In this document: in pieces, positions 1-11,720 of the stretch | Layout: each line of letters begins with the position of its first letter | How positions within the stretch are numbered: the first letter of the stretch is position 1 | Source: Asterias rubens | Lineage: Eukaryota; Echinodermata; Asteroidea; Forcipulatida; Asteriidae | Length of the DNA stretch: 64,000 bases | Assembly: GCF_902459465.1 (NCBI RefSeq) | Contig: NC_047081.1 | Location: 62,001 to 126,000, forward strand | Direction: 5' to 3' | Position numbers and translations under genes: made by a program | Notes under the pieces: model-generated | The model's database searches: none | What the model was told of the DNA's origin: nothing | Seen by the model: the letters and a program-made list of their open reading frames with translations, nothing else

Positions 1-2176
1 CTTGGCCTTTACTAGACCGCGGGTTGGTGGAGCTGCCATGGTTACAGAACAGGGACTAGAAGAGGAAAATAATAGACATTACGTTTAAAAATATCTTCAA
101 CAAAAACTGATTCGTCAAATCAACATTAATATTATAATTAAATGTAAGCATGTCGGTTCAACAGCCGTGAGCAAGAGTTTGGGATATGGGATGGCTGTGA
201 TGATAGAAGACTTGATGGGAGTCAATAATGGCAATTGCTTCAAGACAGCTCACTCAGTCATACCTCAAACTCAGCATCAAGACACCTCCCATGGTCATAC
301 CTCTAGGTCATACATTAGAGCAAAGACCAGACCCGGTCAATCTCAAGATAGAATCGGGAAGCCTACGAAATTGCTGACATTTTTGTCACAGTAGTCATCA
401 CTTCCATGCTGGGATATTAGGAAAACAGATGTGAAGATGTACCCACACCGGCATTTGATTCTAACTTAATCATTTAAATCGTTTCGAATTATGTCAATTT
501 TCTAGCTTGTTATTTAGCTTGAATACAAGTAGTAAACCAAAATGGAAATTGTCTGGATATATGTTTTAAATAATTTAGGTTTTAAACAAACCGAAATCTC
601 AATTGGGCATCAGAAGTTGCAAGAAAAGAATGACAAACAAAAACTACCAGACTTTGTAAGGGGTGACTTTATACGTGGCGACTCTGTAAGGGGGTCACTT
701 TGTAAGGGGTGATTTTGTAAGGGGTAACTTTGTAAGGGGGTAACTTTGTAAGGGGTGACTTTGTAAGGTGTGAGTTTGTAAGGGGTTGACTTAATGTCGA
801 CCCATGGCAAAATCGCGCCCTATAGCAACAAAGTCGCCCCTTACAAAGCCGCCCCATGACTTTTTATGGTCATTAATTTTTGGAGTTATTACCAAAGGTA
901 CTCCCTCACTATGTGACTCAATATAAGTGATTATTTGTTTTCATTGAACAGCTCACTTGAAAAACAATACGGTATGAAAACAAATAAAAACGATGTCACA
1001 TGGGAACACAACTTGCCGGTGCCACGTTCAAGGATACACTTTTGCTGAAACCATAATAGCTTGAAGACACGACCAGACTTTGATTTCACTTTGCGACGAA
1101 TTCCATTTCAAAGCACGTACTAAATGACCTAATATGGTAATTGGGTGCGGGTTACCATTCTGGAAGAAGCTTAGGTCTCATCCAGACCCCCCCCCCCCTC
1201 CAATTTGTGTGCATCGAGGTCACGATTCCCGTCTCAAACGAATCATGTTACAAAATGCGGTAACATAAAGGTCAGAATTATTCCACTTTCATGGAATATT
1301 TCACGAAAGAAAACAACTTTTAAAAACAACTTCTGCATGACCAGAATTTCGGGAAAAGTAATTTGTAAATAAAATGACCAGTTTTTAAACAAATTACTTT
1401 CAAAGTCCTATGTCTAAAAGTTTGTTTCTTGACGTCGAGCCTTTTGATGACGAACTAATATTATATACACCTAAAAGCAAAGCATGAGTGGGCGACAAAT
1501 AACAGAAGGGGAGTACAACTTTTGTTTTCACCATCGCACAACTGTGTTTGTTTTTTATCTTTAAAAGACAGTCGCTTACTCCAAAATTTTAAAGAAAACA
1601 AATTATACTAAATTATAAATATTATTGTATAGGGGTAGGTGCAAGAGCTTTCTTGTTTGGTTTAGAAGAGGCTGGTCTTTTATTCTGTCTCCAAAAAGTT
1701 ACGTTAGTTTCACAGTATTGTAACCATTTATTAATGTGTATATCTTGTAGTGGAGATTTTATTGAGTCCGACACATCCGCGATGCAGTTTTTAAAGTTTG
1801 TCCGGCTCGGGTGTTTTAAATATTATGTACCGCTGATTTAAAATAATAAATAAATAACTTTTAAATAAATAAATAACATACTGCCACGCCCCGCCTCTCT
1901 TCTTGCACAGAAAGCAAAAACCCCCTCATTAGCTCTATGTCCAAAATTATGAGCAAATATTTAATGTGAAAATCAAATCATTAAATACCAACTTTAACTT
2001 ACAAAAATGCCGCCATCAGTCTGGTAATTAGAAACTTTTATACTGCTTTGTTAAAGTACATACCTTCTGGAGAAAGACGAGATCAGTTGAAGTAAAGATT
2101 TGTGGACTGCTTCCTCTACCAGCCAGAATCAAAACACTCAGACCAACTGCAGTGACAAGAAACCAACGCCCTGGAG
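1..2176 (-). CDS. Unidentified gene, two internal exons, running off the left edge
   Basis: I do not recognise this gene. Two minus-strand segments look like coding exons joined in phase. The upstream one is 2064-2176 (acceptor TTGCAG, donor AAG|GTATGT). It reads as a basic-aromatic start (APGRWF), then a hydrophobic stretch (LVTAVGLSVLILA) and a Ser/Thr-rich tail ending VFLQK, which fits a signal peptide or type II membrane anchor. The next is 1-55 (acceptor TTCTAG), which continues open (begins SLFCNHG) to the window edge. The intron between them is about 2 kb and holds a 15-bp tandem repeat. The initiator exon, which should lie between 2177 and the gelsolin-like gene A end near 4900, was not found. 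The splice sites and open phase are seen; the membrane or secreted role is inferred. Both exons are short, so chance cannot be excluded. Confidence 0.35.
652..855. repeat. Short tandem repeat, unit about 15 bp, with an inverted copy
   Basis: About nine degenerate copies of a 15-16 base unit (core ACTTTGTAAGGGGT) run from 652 to about 795. After a short interruption, a copy in the opposite orientation (core GTCGCCCCTTACAAAG) lies at about 829-847, so the end of the array could fold back on the direct copies. Small open frames on the minus strand here are products of the repeat. Confidence 0.8.
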
Positions 2177-4455
2177 CTGCAAGATTTGGCGCTGTGCAAT
2201 TATGACATATTATATTTTAAGATGGTCCCTTAAATATCAGAAATGTGGAACCCAACGCTAAGGTATGGCCGGCAGATTGGACAATAAACCAATCCTGCCT
2301 TGAAAAGCAACAATCTTTGATTTTGTTTAACCATTTTTCGATTGTTTTAGTCTATAGATAAAGATGATACAATAAAACTCTAACATGGGACAATTTCATT
2401 TCAAAATGAGATATCGCCTAGAATGCAGAGCGATTATGTCCACGCAGGGAGAACAATCCCCAATATGAATACACAATCTGAGAAACGTTTCAAACAGTAA
2501 CTCTTCTTAGATTCATTTTTTTAGATCATAACTGATGTTTTTTGTTTTATACATAACCACATTACTTCGAAGTTTTTTCAAAATGCCTTATATCGAAAGC
2601 TACTGTATAGGCTTCTAATAACCAAAGGTTTATTGGTATTAATTAAGAGTGATTATTAAACATCCCTTAAATGAGGTTCACACACAACATACCATCGCTC
2701 AAGACCCAAATAAATTTGTTCTAAACTTTTAAATAGACAAGTTTTGCCTTCCATACCGATATGGATATACAGAGAATGTCTGTTGCATTCCGATCTCGAG
2801 GCACATGTTTAAAGTATCTCTCAATCTTACTCTGTTAATGGATCCCTTCATGCTCATGAATTATGTATAATTGTATGGTGACAAAATCAAATCTTAGCCA
2901 ACCAAATCGTTGATTTTCAGAAGAGGCATAAAAGAGGAGCTATAAAAACCGTTCATTTAAATACAATCACAGCAAATTGGATTGAATAAATGAGCACCCG
3001 ATAGCAGGGGATGTAAAAACTGTTAAGTTGTTAAATAGAAAAAAATACAAATAGAAAATTCTTCATTTTGTGATTAAGCACTCGTCAATGGATTTTTCTG
3101 TCCACGTTTCGGCGAGCGCACTATAGAGATTATCTGCATCATAAACAACAATACAATTAAATGACAAGTACATTTTACAAACAATCAGTGACAAAATAGT
3201 TTTTGTTTTGTTGGACAACCTTTTTCCTTTAATACCAAATAAAATCCGATATGACATAAATTAATAGCAAAATATATATAACTAAAGCTTCCTACACACC
3301 GGGTTCCAATAAATTGACCTACCTTGTTAAAGTTTGACCTACAAGCGGCTAGGCTTTCAAATTAAGTTAAAAAGTGAAAAGTAACTGTTATGGTGATAAT
3401 TATAAGTCGTGCATTCAGTGCATCAAAATAATGGGGAGTGAGTAGTTAGTTGAACCATTTTAATTTGTTAAAGATCCTTATAATTTATGCGCATTATGTG
3501 TAATAATCAGTAATAGGATTTCTTCTTACCAGTGCAAAGAAGCAAACTTCAAAATAAGCTCCAAACATTCAGGATAGGTTCCATGCCATTCACAGCAATA
3601 ATAATTAGAATATCAAATAATAAGACTATAGTTTCATGCAAGACCTGGATACGTGAGGCATGGAGGATCACTTAATTGGAATGTATTTTCCTTCAAAGCA
3701 AAATTGTTCTGAGATTTGGTTTAGACTTTACATAACTTTCATGAAGATTTTAAGTACATCATTTCTTTAAAATTACTCTGATAATTGTATGGCAAGTAGC
3801 ACTTTTAAAGTTTACCTAAGGCAATCATGATTATGTTTCTTTTAAAAAAGTTATTTAATTTACAAACATGTGTATTCTTCTAGAAAAGATTGTGTACCTT
3901 TAAAACATTCCCCTTTAATGTCACAAACTTGTTTATAAGGCACTTACGCGGAAGTATTTAGCAAAAATTATCAACAGATTCGTTGCTTTTTTCTTTACAT
4001 CAATTTCCGATAGTAAACACAGCTTGCTCGGCCAACAGTTGCAAGAGGAACCAAAACAAAAGAAACTAAAACAAATTACCTACAAAAATAAATGGATGAA
4101 TGTCTCAAAATTAAACCTCCCCACATAAAAGTGTAAAACCGTGGAATGTCTGTTACATGAGTGAACTTTAGAATCATACATGGTTGTGATGGTACTTTGG
4201 TTAATTGCAAATGATAAAATAAGTCCCACATTTGTTAGGGATACATTTGAACATTTCTTATCTGGTACAAAAATAAAAGTAAATTTTTCACTCTGTTACC
4301 CTGGGAAACCAGACGTTTTCAATTTTTGGGGTGTGGGGGAACGGATACAATTTGGGAGTTATCTTTAAATGTATCTAACTGTTCATTTGGACATTTTGAA
4401 AGTTGGATAAGATGCTGGGTTGTTTTTTTTATTTTATTTTTTTATTTTTTTTTCT

Positions 4456-4494
<39 letters not shown>

Positions 4495-4497
4495 TTT

Positions 4498-4528
<31 letters not shown>

Positions 4529-4919
4529 GGGGGTGGTTTACTACTGTAGTGGTACACCACTACCTGTAGTGGTGTCTTACTATCTCAACAGTCGTAGGGC
4601 CATTGGTGGAAATGTGAACAAGTTGCAAATGGAAGACATTGTGTAATTAGTTTATCCGCTCTTTGAGTGGAGGTTGGAGGTTGGAGGGAGATTTCTTAAA
4701 ATGGCAAAGTGCTAACAATATATATCTAAGATGAGTTGTACCATGAAAATAAAAACATGTATTTCTTTATTACACAGACTACAATTAATGCTCCCCTTTT
4801 CACCTTCAAGAAATAACTACTGTTGTTCCTTTCCTTAACCAAAAGCTTAGCGATTATTTTGCCTTCAACTTTACAAGGCATTCTCATGCATTATTTTAGC
4901 CTCAACTCTACTAATCATC
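2177..4919. other. Non-coding AT-rich stretch between two minus-strand genes
   Basis: No exon with credible splice sites and conserved coding sequence was found on either strand. The stretch holds the putative 3' flank of gelsolin-like gene A and, presumably, the unseen 5' part of the left-edge gene. A minus-strand AATAAA lies near 4766-4771, about 150 bases past the gene A stop, and is a plausible poly(A) signal. The only marked sequence is the composite TTA/T/G tract near 4450-4533. Confidence 0.5.
4450..4533. repeat. Composite TTA microsatellite, T15 and G26 tract
   Basis: An ATT/TTA triplet run is followed by 15 T (about 4493-4507) and then 26 consecutive G (4508-4533). The G tract could form a G-quadruplex. 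Its exact length may be uncertain because homopolymers assemble poorly. Confidence 0.9.
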
Positions 4920-7900
4920 CTAAGGCATGATTTTAGCAAATAGTGCCGTCTCTTTTCCTTCACTCACCACAGTGACTGGAACAAGGGGATGCTGGGTCTT
5001 CATCAAGTAGTTCTGAAATAGAACAATAGAAAAAATCATTCAAATATTTGGCATTGGCGTATTGAGAAAAGAAAACCAACTTGTTTAAATACAATCGGCT
5101 AGGGGCCTACTTGTGCCCTCATCTACAAAATGGAAATATCAAATGTAACCATGACAAGATTAATACTATTTATTGAACAACGCAAGCAATTCAAATGAGC
5201 GCTTTGTTCCGTTGTAAAAAATACTTACATGGGCATAAGACATGGCATTTTTCCTCTCATCAGTACTTGCTGCTTGTCCAATCCATGCAAACAACTGCTT
5301 TCCATCATCAACAAGAAACACATCCTGGTTGAGAGAAAAAAAATATAGACAGAGTTAGAGATACAGATGGATTAAAGAGAAAACCCAAACTAAGATAAGT
5401 CTTGATGTCTAACTGGGTAATAGAACCACAACATGTCTAGTAATAATCCTTGACCAGGTGACGAGAAATGAAAGGAGGACACATAGACAGAGTTAGAGAT
5501 AGAGATGGATTAAAGAGAAAACCCAAACTAAGATAAGTCTTGATGTCTAACTGGGTAATAGAACCACAACATGTCTAGTAATAATCCTTGACCAGGTGAC
5601 GAGAAATGAAAGGAGGACACATAGACAGAGTTAGAGATAGAGATGGATTAAAGAGAAAACCCAAACTAAGATAAGTCTTGGTGTCTAACTGGGTAATAGA
5701 ACCACAACATGTCTAGTAATAATCCTTGACCAGGTGACGAGAATGGAAAGGAGGACACATAGACAGAGTTAGAGAAAGAGATGGATTAAAGAGAAAACCC
5801 AAACTAAGATAAGTCTTGATGTCTAACTGGGTAATAGAACCACAACATGTCTAGTAATAATCCTTGACCAGGTGACGAGAGATGAAAGGGGGAAACACAG
5901 GGATTATTAAGGTCCAGTCTAAAAGTTGTTCAATTGCATTTCTAAGCTTCAAAACAGTCCAGCTTCCAACAAAACTGTCTTGTAAAGGTTTACAGGAACA
6001 CGAAGAGAGAGGGCATTCAATTAGAAGGTTTATAAGAAAATAAAGGGAAGGTCCTCCAGGAGAGGGCATTCAATAAGGAGGTGTATAGGAAAATAAAGGG
6101 AAGGTCCTCCAGGAGAGGGCATTCAATAAGGAGGTGTATAGGAAAATAAAGGGAAGGTCCTCCAGGAGAGGGCATTCAATAAGGAGGTGTATAGGAAAAT
6201 AAAGGGAAGGTCCTCCAGGAGAGGGCATTCAATAAGGAGGTGTATAGGAAAATAAAGGGAAGGTCCTCCAGGAGAGGGCATTCAATAAGGAGGTGTATAG
6301 GAAAATAAAGGAAGGTCCTCCAGGAGAGGGCATTCAATAAGGAGGTGTATAGGAAAATAAAGGGAAGGTCCTCCAGGAGAGGGCATTCAATAAGGAGGTG
6401 TATAGGAAAATAAAGGAAGGTCCTCCAGGAGAGGGCATTCAATAAGGAGGTGTATAGGAAAATAAAGGGAAGGTCCTCCAGGAGAGGGCATTCAATAAGG
6501 AGGTGTATAGGAAAATAAAGGAAGGTCCTCCAGGAGAGGGCATTCAATAAGGAGGTGTATAGGAAAATAAAGGGAAGGTCCTCCAGGAGAGGGCATTCAA
6601 TAAGGAGGTGTATAGGAAAATAAAGGAAGGTCCTCCAGGAGAGGGCATTCAATAAGGAGGTGTATAGGAAAATAAAGGGAAGGTCCTCCAGGAGAGGGCA
6701 TTCAATAAGGAGGTGTATAGGAAAATAAAGGGAAGGTCCTCCAGGAGAGGGCATTCAATAAGGAGGTGTATAGGAAAATAAAGGGAAGGTCCTCCAGGAG
6801 AGGGCATTCAATAAGGAGGTGTATAGGAAAATAAAGGAAGGTCCTCCAGGAGAGGGCATTCAATAAGGAGGTGTATAGGAAAATAAAGGGAAGGTCCTCC
6901 AGGAGAGGGCATTCAATTAGGAGGTGTATAGGAAAATAAAGGGAAGGTCCTCCAGGAGAGGGCATTCAATAAGGAGGTGTATAGGAAAATAAAGGGAAGG
7001 TCCTCCAGGAGAGGGCATTCAATAAGGAGGTGTATAGGAAAATAAAGGGAAGGTCCTCCAGGAGAGGGCATTCAATAAGGAGGTGTATAGGAAAATAAAG
7101 GGAAGGTCCTCCAGGAGAGGGCATTCAATAAGGAGGTGTATAGGAAAATAAAGGGAAGGTCCTCCAGGAGAGGGCATTCAATAAGGAGGTGTATAGGAAA
7201 ATAAAGGGAAGGTCCTCCAGGAGAGGGCATTCAATAAGGAGGTGTATAGGAAAATAAAGGGAAGGTCCTCCAGGAGAGGGCATTCAATAAGGAGGTGTAT
7301 AGGAAAATAAAGGGAAGGTCCTCCAGGAGAGGGCATTCAATAAGGAGGTGTATAGGAAAATAAAGGGAAGGTCCTCCAGGAGAGGGCATTCAATAAGGAG
7401 GTGTATAGGAAAATAAAGGGAAGGTCCTCCAGGAGAGGGCATTCAATAAGGAGGTGTATAGGAAATAAAGGGAAGGTCCTCCGGGAGACTGGTTGGTTTT
7501 TATCCTTTACTTTCTCTACTTCTCCATATTCAACCAGAACCCAATAAGGAGGAGACAAAAGATAACAACATACCTTGGAACTCAGGAAGCTCTTGGAGAG
7601 TTTGCCTTCAGATACAAGACTCATCTCTAGGTGACCAGTCTCGTCAGAAACACTACAGTATAACAGAACAAATAAAACACAATTATGGTATGGAAATATT
7701 CACTCATCTATTCTGTAAGTAACATTAAGTATCACTAACAGATTAAGAGAAAAGGGAATAAGAGCAAGTTGTTACTGCAAACCTAAAACCATAAAAGAAT
7801 AGACAATAATGAGTTATAACTTTACACTACAGTTTTCCTCTGCGGATTTCTCTTTGATAAGTATATAAAAAGGATAAATATCTCAGATCACATTACCGGA

Positions 7901-10761
7901 AAATGGCTGGAGTGAAACTGTCATCAGCTTGCTCAGCCCCCTCAGATAAATCCTCCTCCGAGAGACTTGAGTAGAACTTATGGGTGGAGGAAACGTCACC
8001 TTCATCCAGAGTTTCAACTTTTGGTTTACCGCCACGCTCGGATTTCAGTTGCTGCAGATACTGAACAGCCTGTCATGAATAAAACAATGTGTAACTTCAT
8101 CAAAATGGCATCAGTATTTTCATAATGTTTTAATGTACTGGTGAAATGTTATGACACCAGCAAAAGAGTTATTTGTAATGTAGGTATATAAGAAGGAGAT
8201 GGTGAAATGTTATGACAGGTACATTGCCAGCAAAAGGGTAATTTGTAATGTCGATGTAGGTTTATAAGAAGTAGATGGTACCTTAAACTTCTCATCTTTG
8301 TTGGCTCCTTTTCCGTTCCATTGATAGATCTCCAACCCAAGATCCAGAATGAAGACATCATCCGACTTGAGAGAAAACTTGGACAGGGGTCTCTGCAATA
8401 AATAAAAAGGGTCAACAATAAATGCATTTACTTTTATCCACAAACCAACACCCAAAAAGCTTCACACAAGCGTCAGTACTGGTGCAACTGTACATAAATA
8501 TTACATCCCAATTGTAGGGAATAATGCACATGTACAGTGACTCTGGTTACAAGGTCACTTGCATTTGTCAATATGTCTTTACAATAGAAACGTTGTGGCG
8601 CAGCTATATCAAAGGAAAAACAACAGTTGTTTAGGTTATGAAACATTAACATCAATAGTTGTTAGTCTTGAAAATTACAAGTTTGTTTGTGAACTTTGTA
8701 GGCCTAAATTTGCTTTTGCATGTTTTGGAGCTCCTGCATGGTAATCATTAACCAAGACTGGTCTCCAAAGTAACTGTTTAGCAAATGAAACAATATATTT
8801 TAGAAAAAACGTTTGATTTGCTGATTTTTTACTTATTTGTTCAAATTTATACATATTTTTCACTTGGCAATGTTTCGATGATTGTGGATATGAAATTGCA
8901 ATAAAAGACATTATAGTACCCAGCTGAAGAAACACAAACATTAATATTTGAACAGATTTATACCTCTTTTGTTACGATACTTTTTCTGGTTCCACTGAAA
9001 TGAAGGAGTCTTGGCTGATACTCTTCAGGCTTCACATGACGAAATCCAGTGTCTGCTCCTCCATTCATCAAGCTGTACAAATTAGAAATAGTATAATAAT
9101 TCTCCCTCAACTGAAACTCAACAAAGAACAAAAGAACCCAAAAGCCAAAGCACTGTTATAAAGTAATTCAATCTAGTTAAATGCCATTTTCACACTGTAT
9201 CTCTTATCCATGTGGAATACAGCCCCATTGAGACCACAGTACTTGTTTACACCATGGTTACCCCAGCCCACTTTCACTGTGTTCCTATTACAGGGGGTTC
9301 CTTTTACCGCTAACCCACTACTCCAGAACAGGGATGGCTATTCCCTACAGGGTATGCCCATTTACCAGGGCAGGTAAGCGATCATAGGGTGAAAAGGCCG
9401 GCTGTTATTCCCCAGGGAGAAAGCCCCGGTGAATAGAGTAGTGTGAAAAGGGCTTATGCCCTCTGTTGTAAATCAGACAATTCAAATAGGAAATAGACTT
9501 ACTTGAGGGTTTGGAAATATGACATGAACATTGCCGATTCATGGTTCATAACTTCACGATGCTGCACTGGTTTATCATCAAGAAACGTGTCTAACTCCAC
9601 TGTCTTGTAGGCAGCGGTCCCATACTCATCCTGTCAAATACATAACAATCAAACAGACCAAATCAAGTTATCTTTTACCTCATGTATGTTCAAATTTCCA
9701 AAGATGAAACCTACTTTGTTTCTATGTATCTCATCGGTTTAACATTGGAAAAACCTACTGGTGAAACCTATCCTTGAAACAAATGGATTTTATATAAAAC
9801 AAAACATTGTCCCTGCAACCTCAGCATTGAAACCAACACTATAACAAGTGATAATGCAGATTTGTCTTCTGAATTCACATTAATCAAACTGACCTGTGAA
9901 GATGATGCTCCAATCCAGAAGTGAACATCATAAAGCAGTTGGTCATTCTCAGGTTCTTTCTACAAATAAGACACACACAATACTACTCGTTAAAAGTGTC
10001 CGACAAGCAGGTACTAACTTAACTGACATTATTTTGGTTAAAGACTTGGGATCTCCTGTTTAAGATGAGCATTTTAAGAAAAGTGAATAGAAACATGAAG
10101 TGGGGCCATTAAGCTGAAAGGTGCAAGAGAAAATAATGTCTTAATTTACTTACGTAAGTATTCAAGATGATGTAGGAATCACCATCATAGAAGCTTCCAT
10201 AGTCTTCCTTGGGCCAGTGGGTAACTTTAAACTTCACGATACGCCAAATCTAAAACAAAATATTGAAACACACAAATTGTAGATTTATTAATATAGTGAT
10301 CGATGAAGCTGTTCTTGACCTCAGTTATTTTGTAAAACTCATTTATTGTCCATTGTCCCCTTCAAGGCATCTAATGGAGTAGTTTTTGCTTAATAAAAGA
10401 TCACATTGTTTTTTTATGTAACTATTTAGTTTTGGACTGACAACATTAGTCGACTAAACAGAAATAACATGCATGAGCTAACGACAACAGCTCTGGACAG
10501 GGAGGCTTGGGGAGAGTTAGTTTCTCAGACCACAACGGGATGGCGGATGCCCTAATGGAGAGAGAGTTAGTTGAAGTGCTACCACTACCTTCCCTTTTTC
10601 CCTTAACATTCTCCTTAATTTACCTGAAGTCCAACTTTTTCCCCAGCTCCTTTCCAGGCTGGTTCAGATTCAGCCGATTCTTTCTTGACTTGTTTCTCAG
10701 TGTCTGAGCCAAACAGAGCAAGATTCGAATCATTCCAGTCGTAAGTCTTGGCCTTCTGCAT
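4920..10761 (-). CDS. Gelsolin/severin-like actin-modulating protein, paralogue A
   Basis: Encodes a three-domain gelsolin-family protein of 362 residues, the usual size of invertebrate severin or short gelsolin-like proteins, which sever and cap actin filaments in the cytoplasm under Ca2+ control. Coding exons on the minus strand: 10624-10761, 10154-10249, 9894-9959, 9503-9630, 8964-9072, 8282-8392, 7897-8069, 7574-7652, 5229-5324, 4920-5012. All introns are GT-AG and phases agree. Visible motifs: DGDSYIIL (about 68-75), the hallmark FWIG...DEYGTAAYK of domain 1 (about 92-108), the domain 2 entry [32 protein letters not shown], and DVFLVDDG...FAWIGQAAS in domain 3. The start ATG at 10761 opens the conserved N-terminal block shared with paralogue B. 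There is no signal peptide, so it is the cytoplasmic form. It lies in direct tandem with paralogue B; a local duplication is the likely origin. Confidence 0.95.
5229..5324 (-). CDS. Gelsolin-like A exon 9 (domain 3 core)
   Basis: This 96-base phase-0 exon carries [17 protein letters not shown] and ends at AH|GTAAGT. It has an exactly matching exon in paralogue B (16034-16129, DVFILD...[10 protein letters not shown]). The upstream acceptor is only about 20 bases from the first unit of the 138-bp tandem repeat, so repeat length changes alter the sequence just upstream of the branch-point region. Confidence 0.9.
5346..5895. repeat. 138-bp tandem repeat, 4 copies
   Basis: Copies begin at about 5346, 5484, 5622 and 5760 (start motif TAGACAGAGTTAGAGA), period 138 bases, and differ at only a few positions. 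The array sits in the intron between exons 8 and 9 of gelsolin-like A, directly next to the 53-bp array. Its last unit runs into the sequence from which the second array begins. Confidence 0.9.
6000..7492. repeat. 53-bp minisatellite, about 28 copies
   Basis: The unit contains GGTCCTCCAGGAGAGGGC and GGAGGTGTATAGG and recurs every 53 bases (for example GGGCATT at 6011, 6064 and 6117). From about 6300 to 6850, 53-base units alternate with 52-base units (AAAGGGAAGG versus AAAGGAAGG), a higher-order two-unit repeat. Elsewhere units are near-identical, which indicates recent expansion. Because 53 and 52 shift frame, long minus-strand open frames arise across the array; they are not genes. It lies in the exon 8/exon 9 intron of gelsolin-like A. 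Confidence 0.95.
9183..9452. mobile_element. MITE-like element with terminal inverted repeats
   Basis: A roughly 265-base block inside an intron of gelsolin-like A is bounded by GCCATTTTCACACT on the left (about 9183) and AGTGTGAAAAGGGC on the right (ending about 9451). These are imperfect inverted copies of each other. It is more GC-rich than its surroundings and has no coding capacity. Small TIR elements with CCTTTTCACACT-type ends are the expected form of non-autonomous DNA transposons; the superfamily is not assigned and a target-site duplication is not clear. Confidence 0.5.
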
Positions 10762-10780
10762 TCTCAGGTTTTAGTGATTC
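10624..10780 (-). CDS. Gelsolin-like A first coding exon with its acceptor
   Basis: The acceptor GCAATAG ends at 10781 and the exon runs 10780-10624, with 19 bases of 5' UTR before the ATG at 10761. It encodes 46 residues (begins MQKAKTYDW, ends KVGLQ) and ends at CAG|GTAAAT. In paralogue B the equivalent coding sequence continues without a break into the next block, so this intron is present in A only. Confidence 0.85.
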
Positions 10781-11633
10781 CTATTGCAAAGGGTTAACAG
10801 AGGTACAATGAAGTTTTATATTTTATCACTCAGAAAATGTTTATTCCCAGCATGTGTTAAACTTAACAAATTAATTTTATTGTTTGATGTAGGGCTACTT
10901 GACCTAACAAGTCCATTTCAATTCAAAACAAAACTTCATCTGTGCATTGACATAATAGTTTGAAAGATTCCCCCAGGTCCCGGGCATTCACCACACCTCC
11001 ATGGCCACACCAACATGCATTTAAATTCAATGTGTGTGGGGGTGGAGGGGGGGGGGGGGTGCTTCGCTTTCTACCATTGTGTAAAGTGCAAATGTATAGT
11101 GCAATGTCATGTGTATTCATTTCTCTATGGTGGTTAATTTTGTCAAACATTGTGGGGAGGTCTATCCTCTATGGGTCATGTAGGTTATCAGCAGACTGCA
11201 CTTAGCAGACTGCATAAGTAAATCAATCAGTATACATTCTATAGCAAGGAGGTCTGCATATTAAATAGGCAAATGCACACTGCACACTGCACAGATGAGA
11301 TTTAATTTAATTTATAAACTCATCGATTTATAAAATAAAATGTAGTATTGTGTCCTTAGTCCCATAGATAATAATGAATATAGCTCGATGTCGGGTCTAA
11401 CAAGAAATAATTCTCCAGATTCAAACCAATTCCATGGGTTAAATTCGTCGTAGAGCTCGACATGGATAAATCATGTTTCGAATTCGATGTTTTAGTCTTG
11501 CCCAAAATAAAGTTTGTTTCCCTCAAATCAACAGAATCAGTGAAGTCCATGTATTGTAATGAACTTTTCTACAAACTAAACATCTTTCGGAGAGGCACCT
11601 ATACACCTCCATGGATGAAGAAAACGTACTCAC

Positions 11634-11720
11634 CTGTTTTATAAAGTCAAGTTTCAACGAACTGAAAGAAGGTCCTATGCTGAGCTACTTCGTCTTACAG
11701 TGTTATGACGCGTCCGATAC
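11634..11720 (-). promoter_or_regulatory. Candidate 5' UTR exon and promoter side of gelsolin-like A
   Basis: A strong minus-strand donor (ACAG|GTGAGT) sits at 11633/11634, upstream of the first coding exon, whose acceptor is at 10781. Splicing them would give a non-coding leader exon and an 850-base intron. The transcription start is not determined; the upper end given is nominal. Confidence 0.4.

Noticed and set aside
6176-7624. Long minus-strand open frames reading a repeated Leu/Pro-rich peptide
   Set aside because: They are translations of the 53/52-base minisatellite in alternating frames, inside an intron of gelsolin-like A, with no splice or start context.
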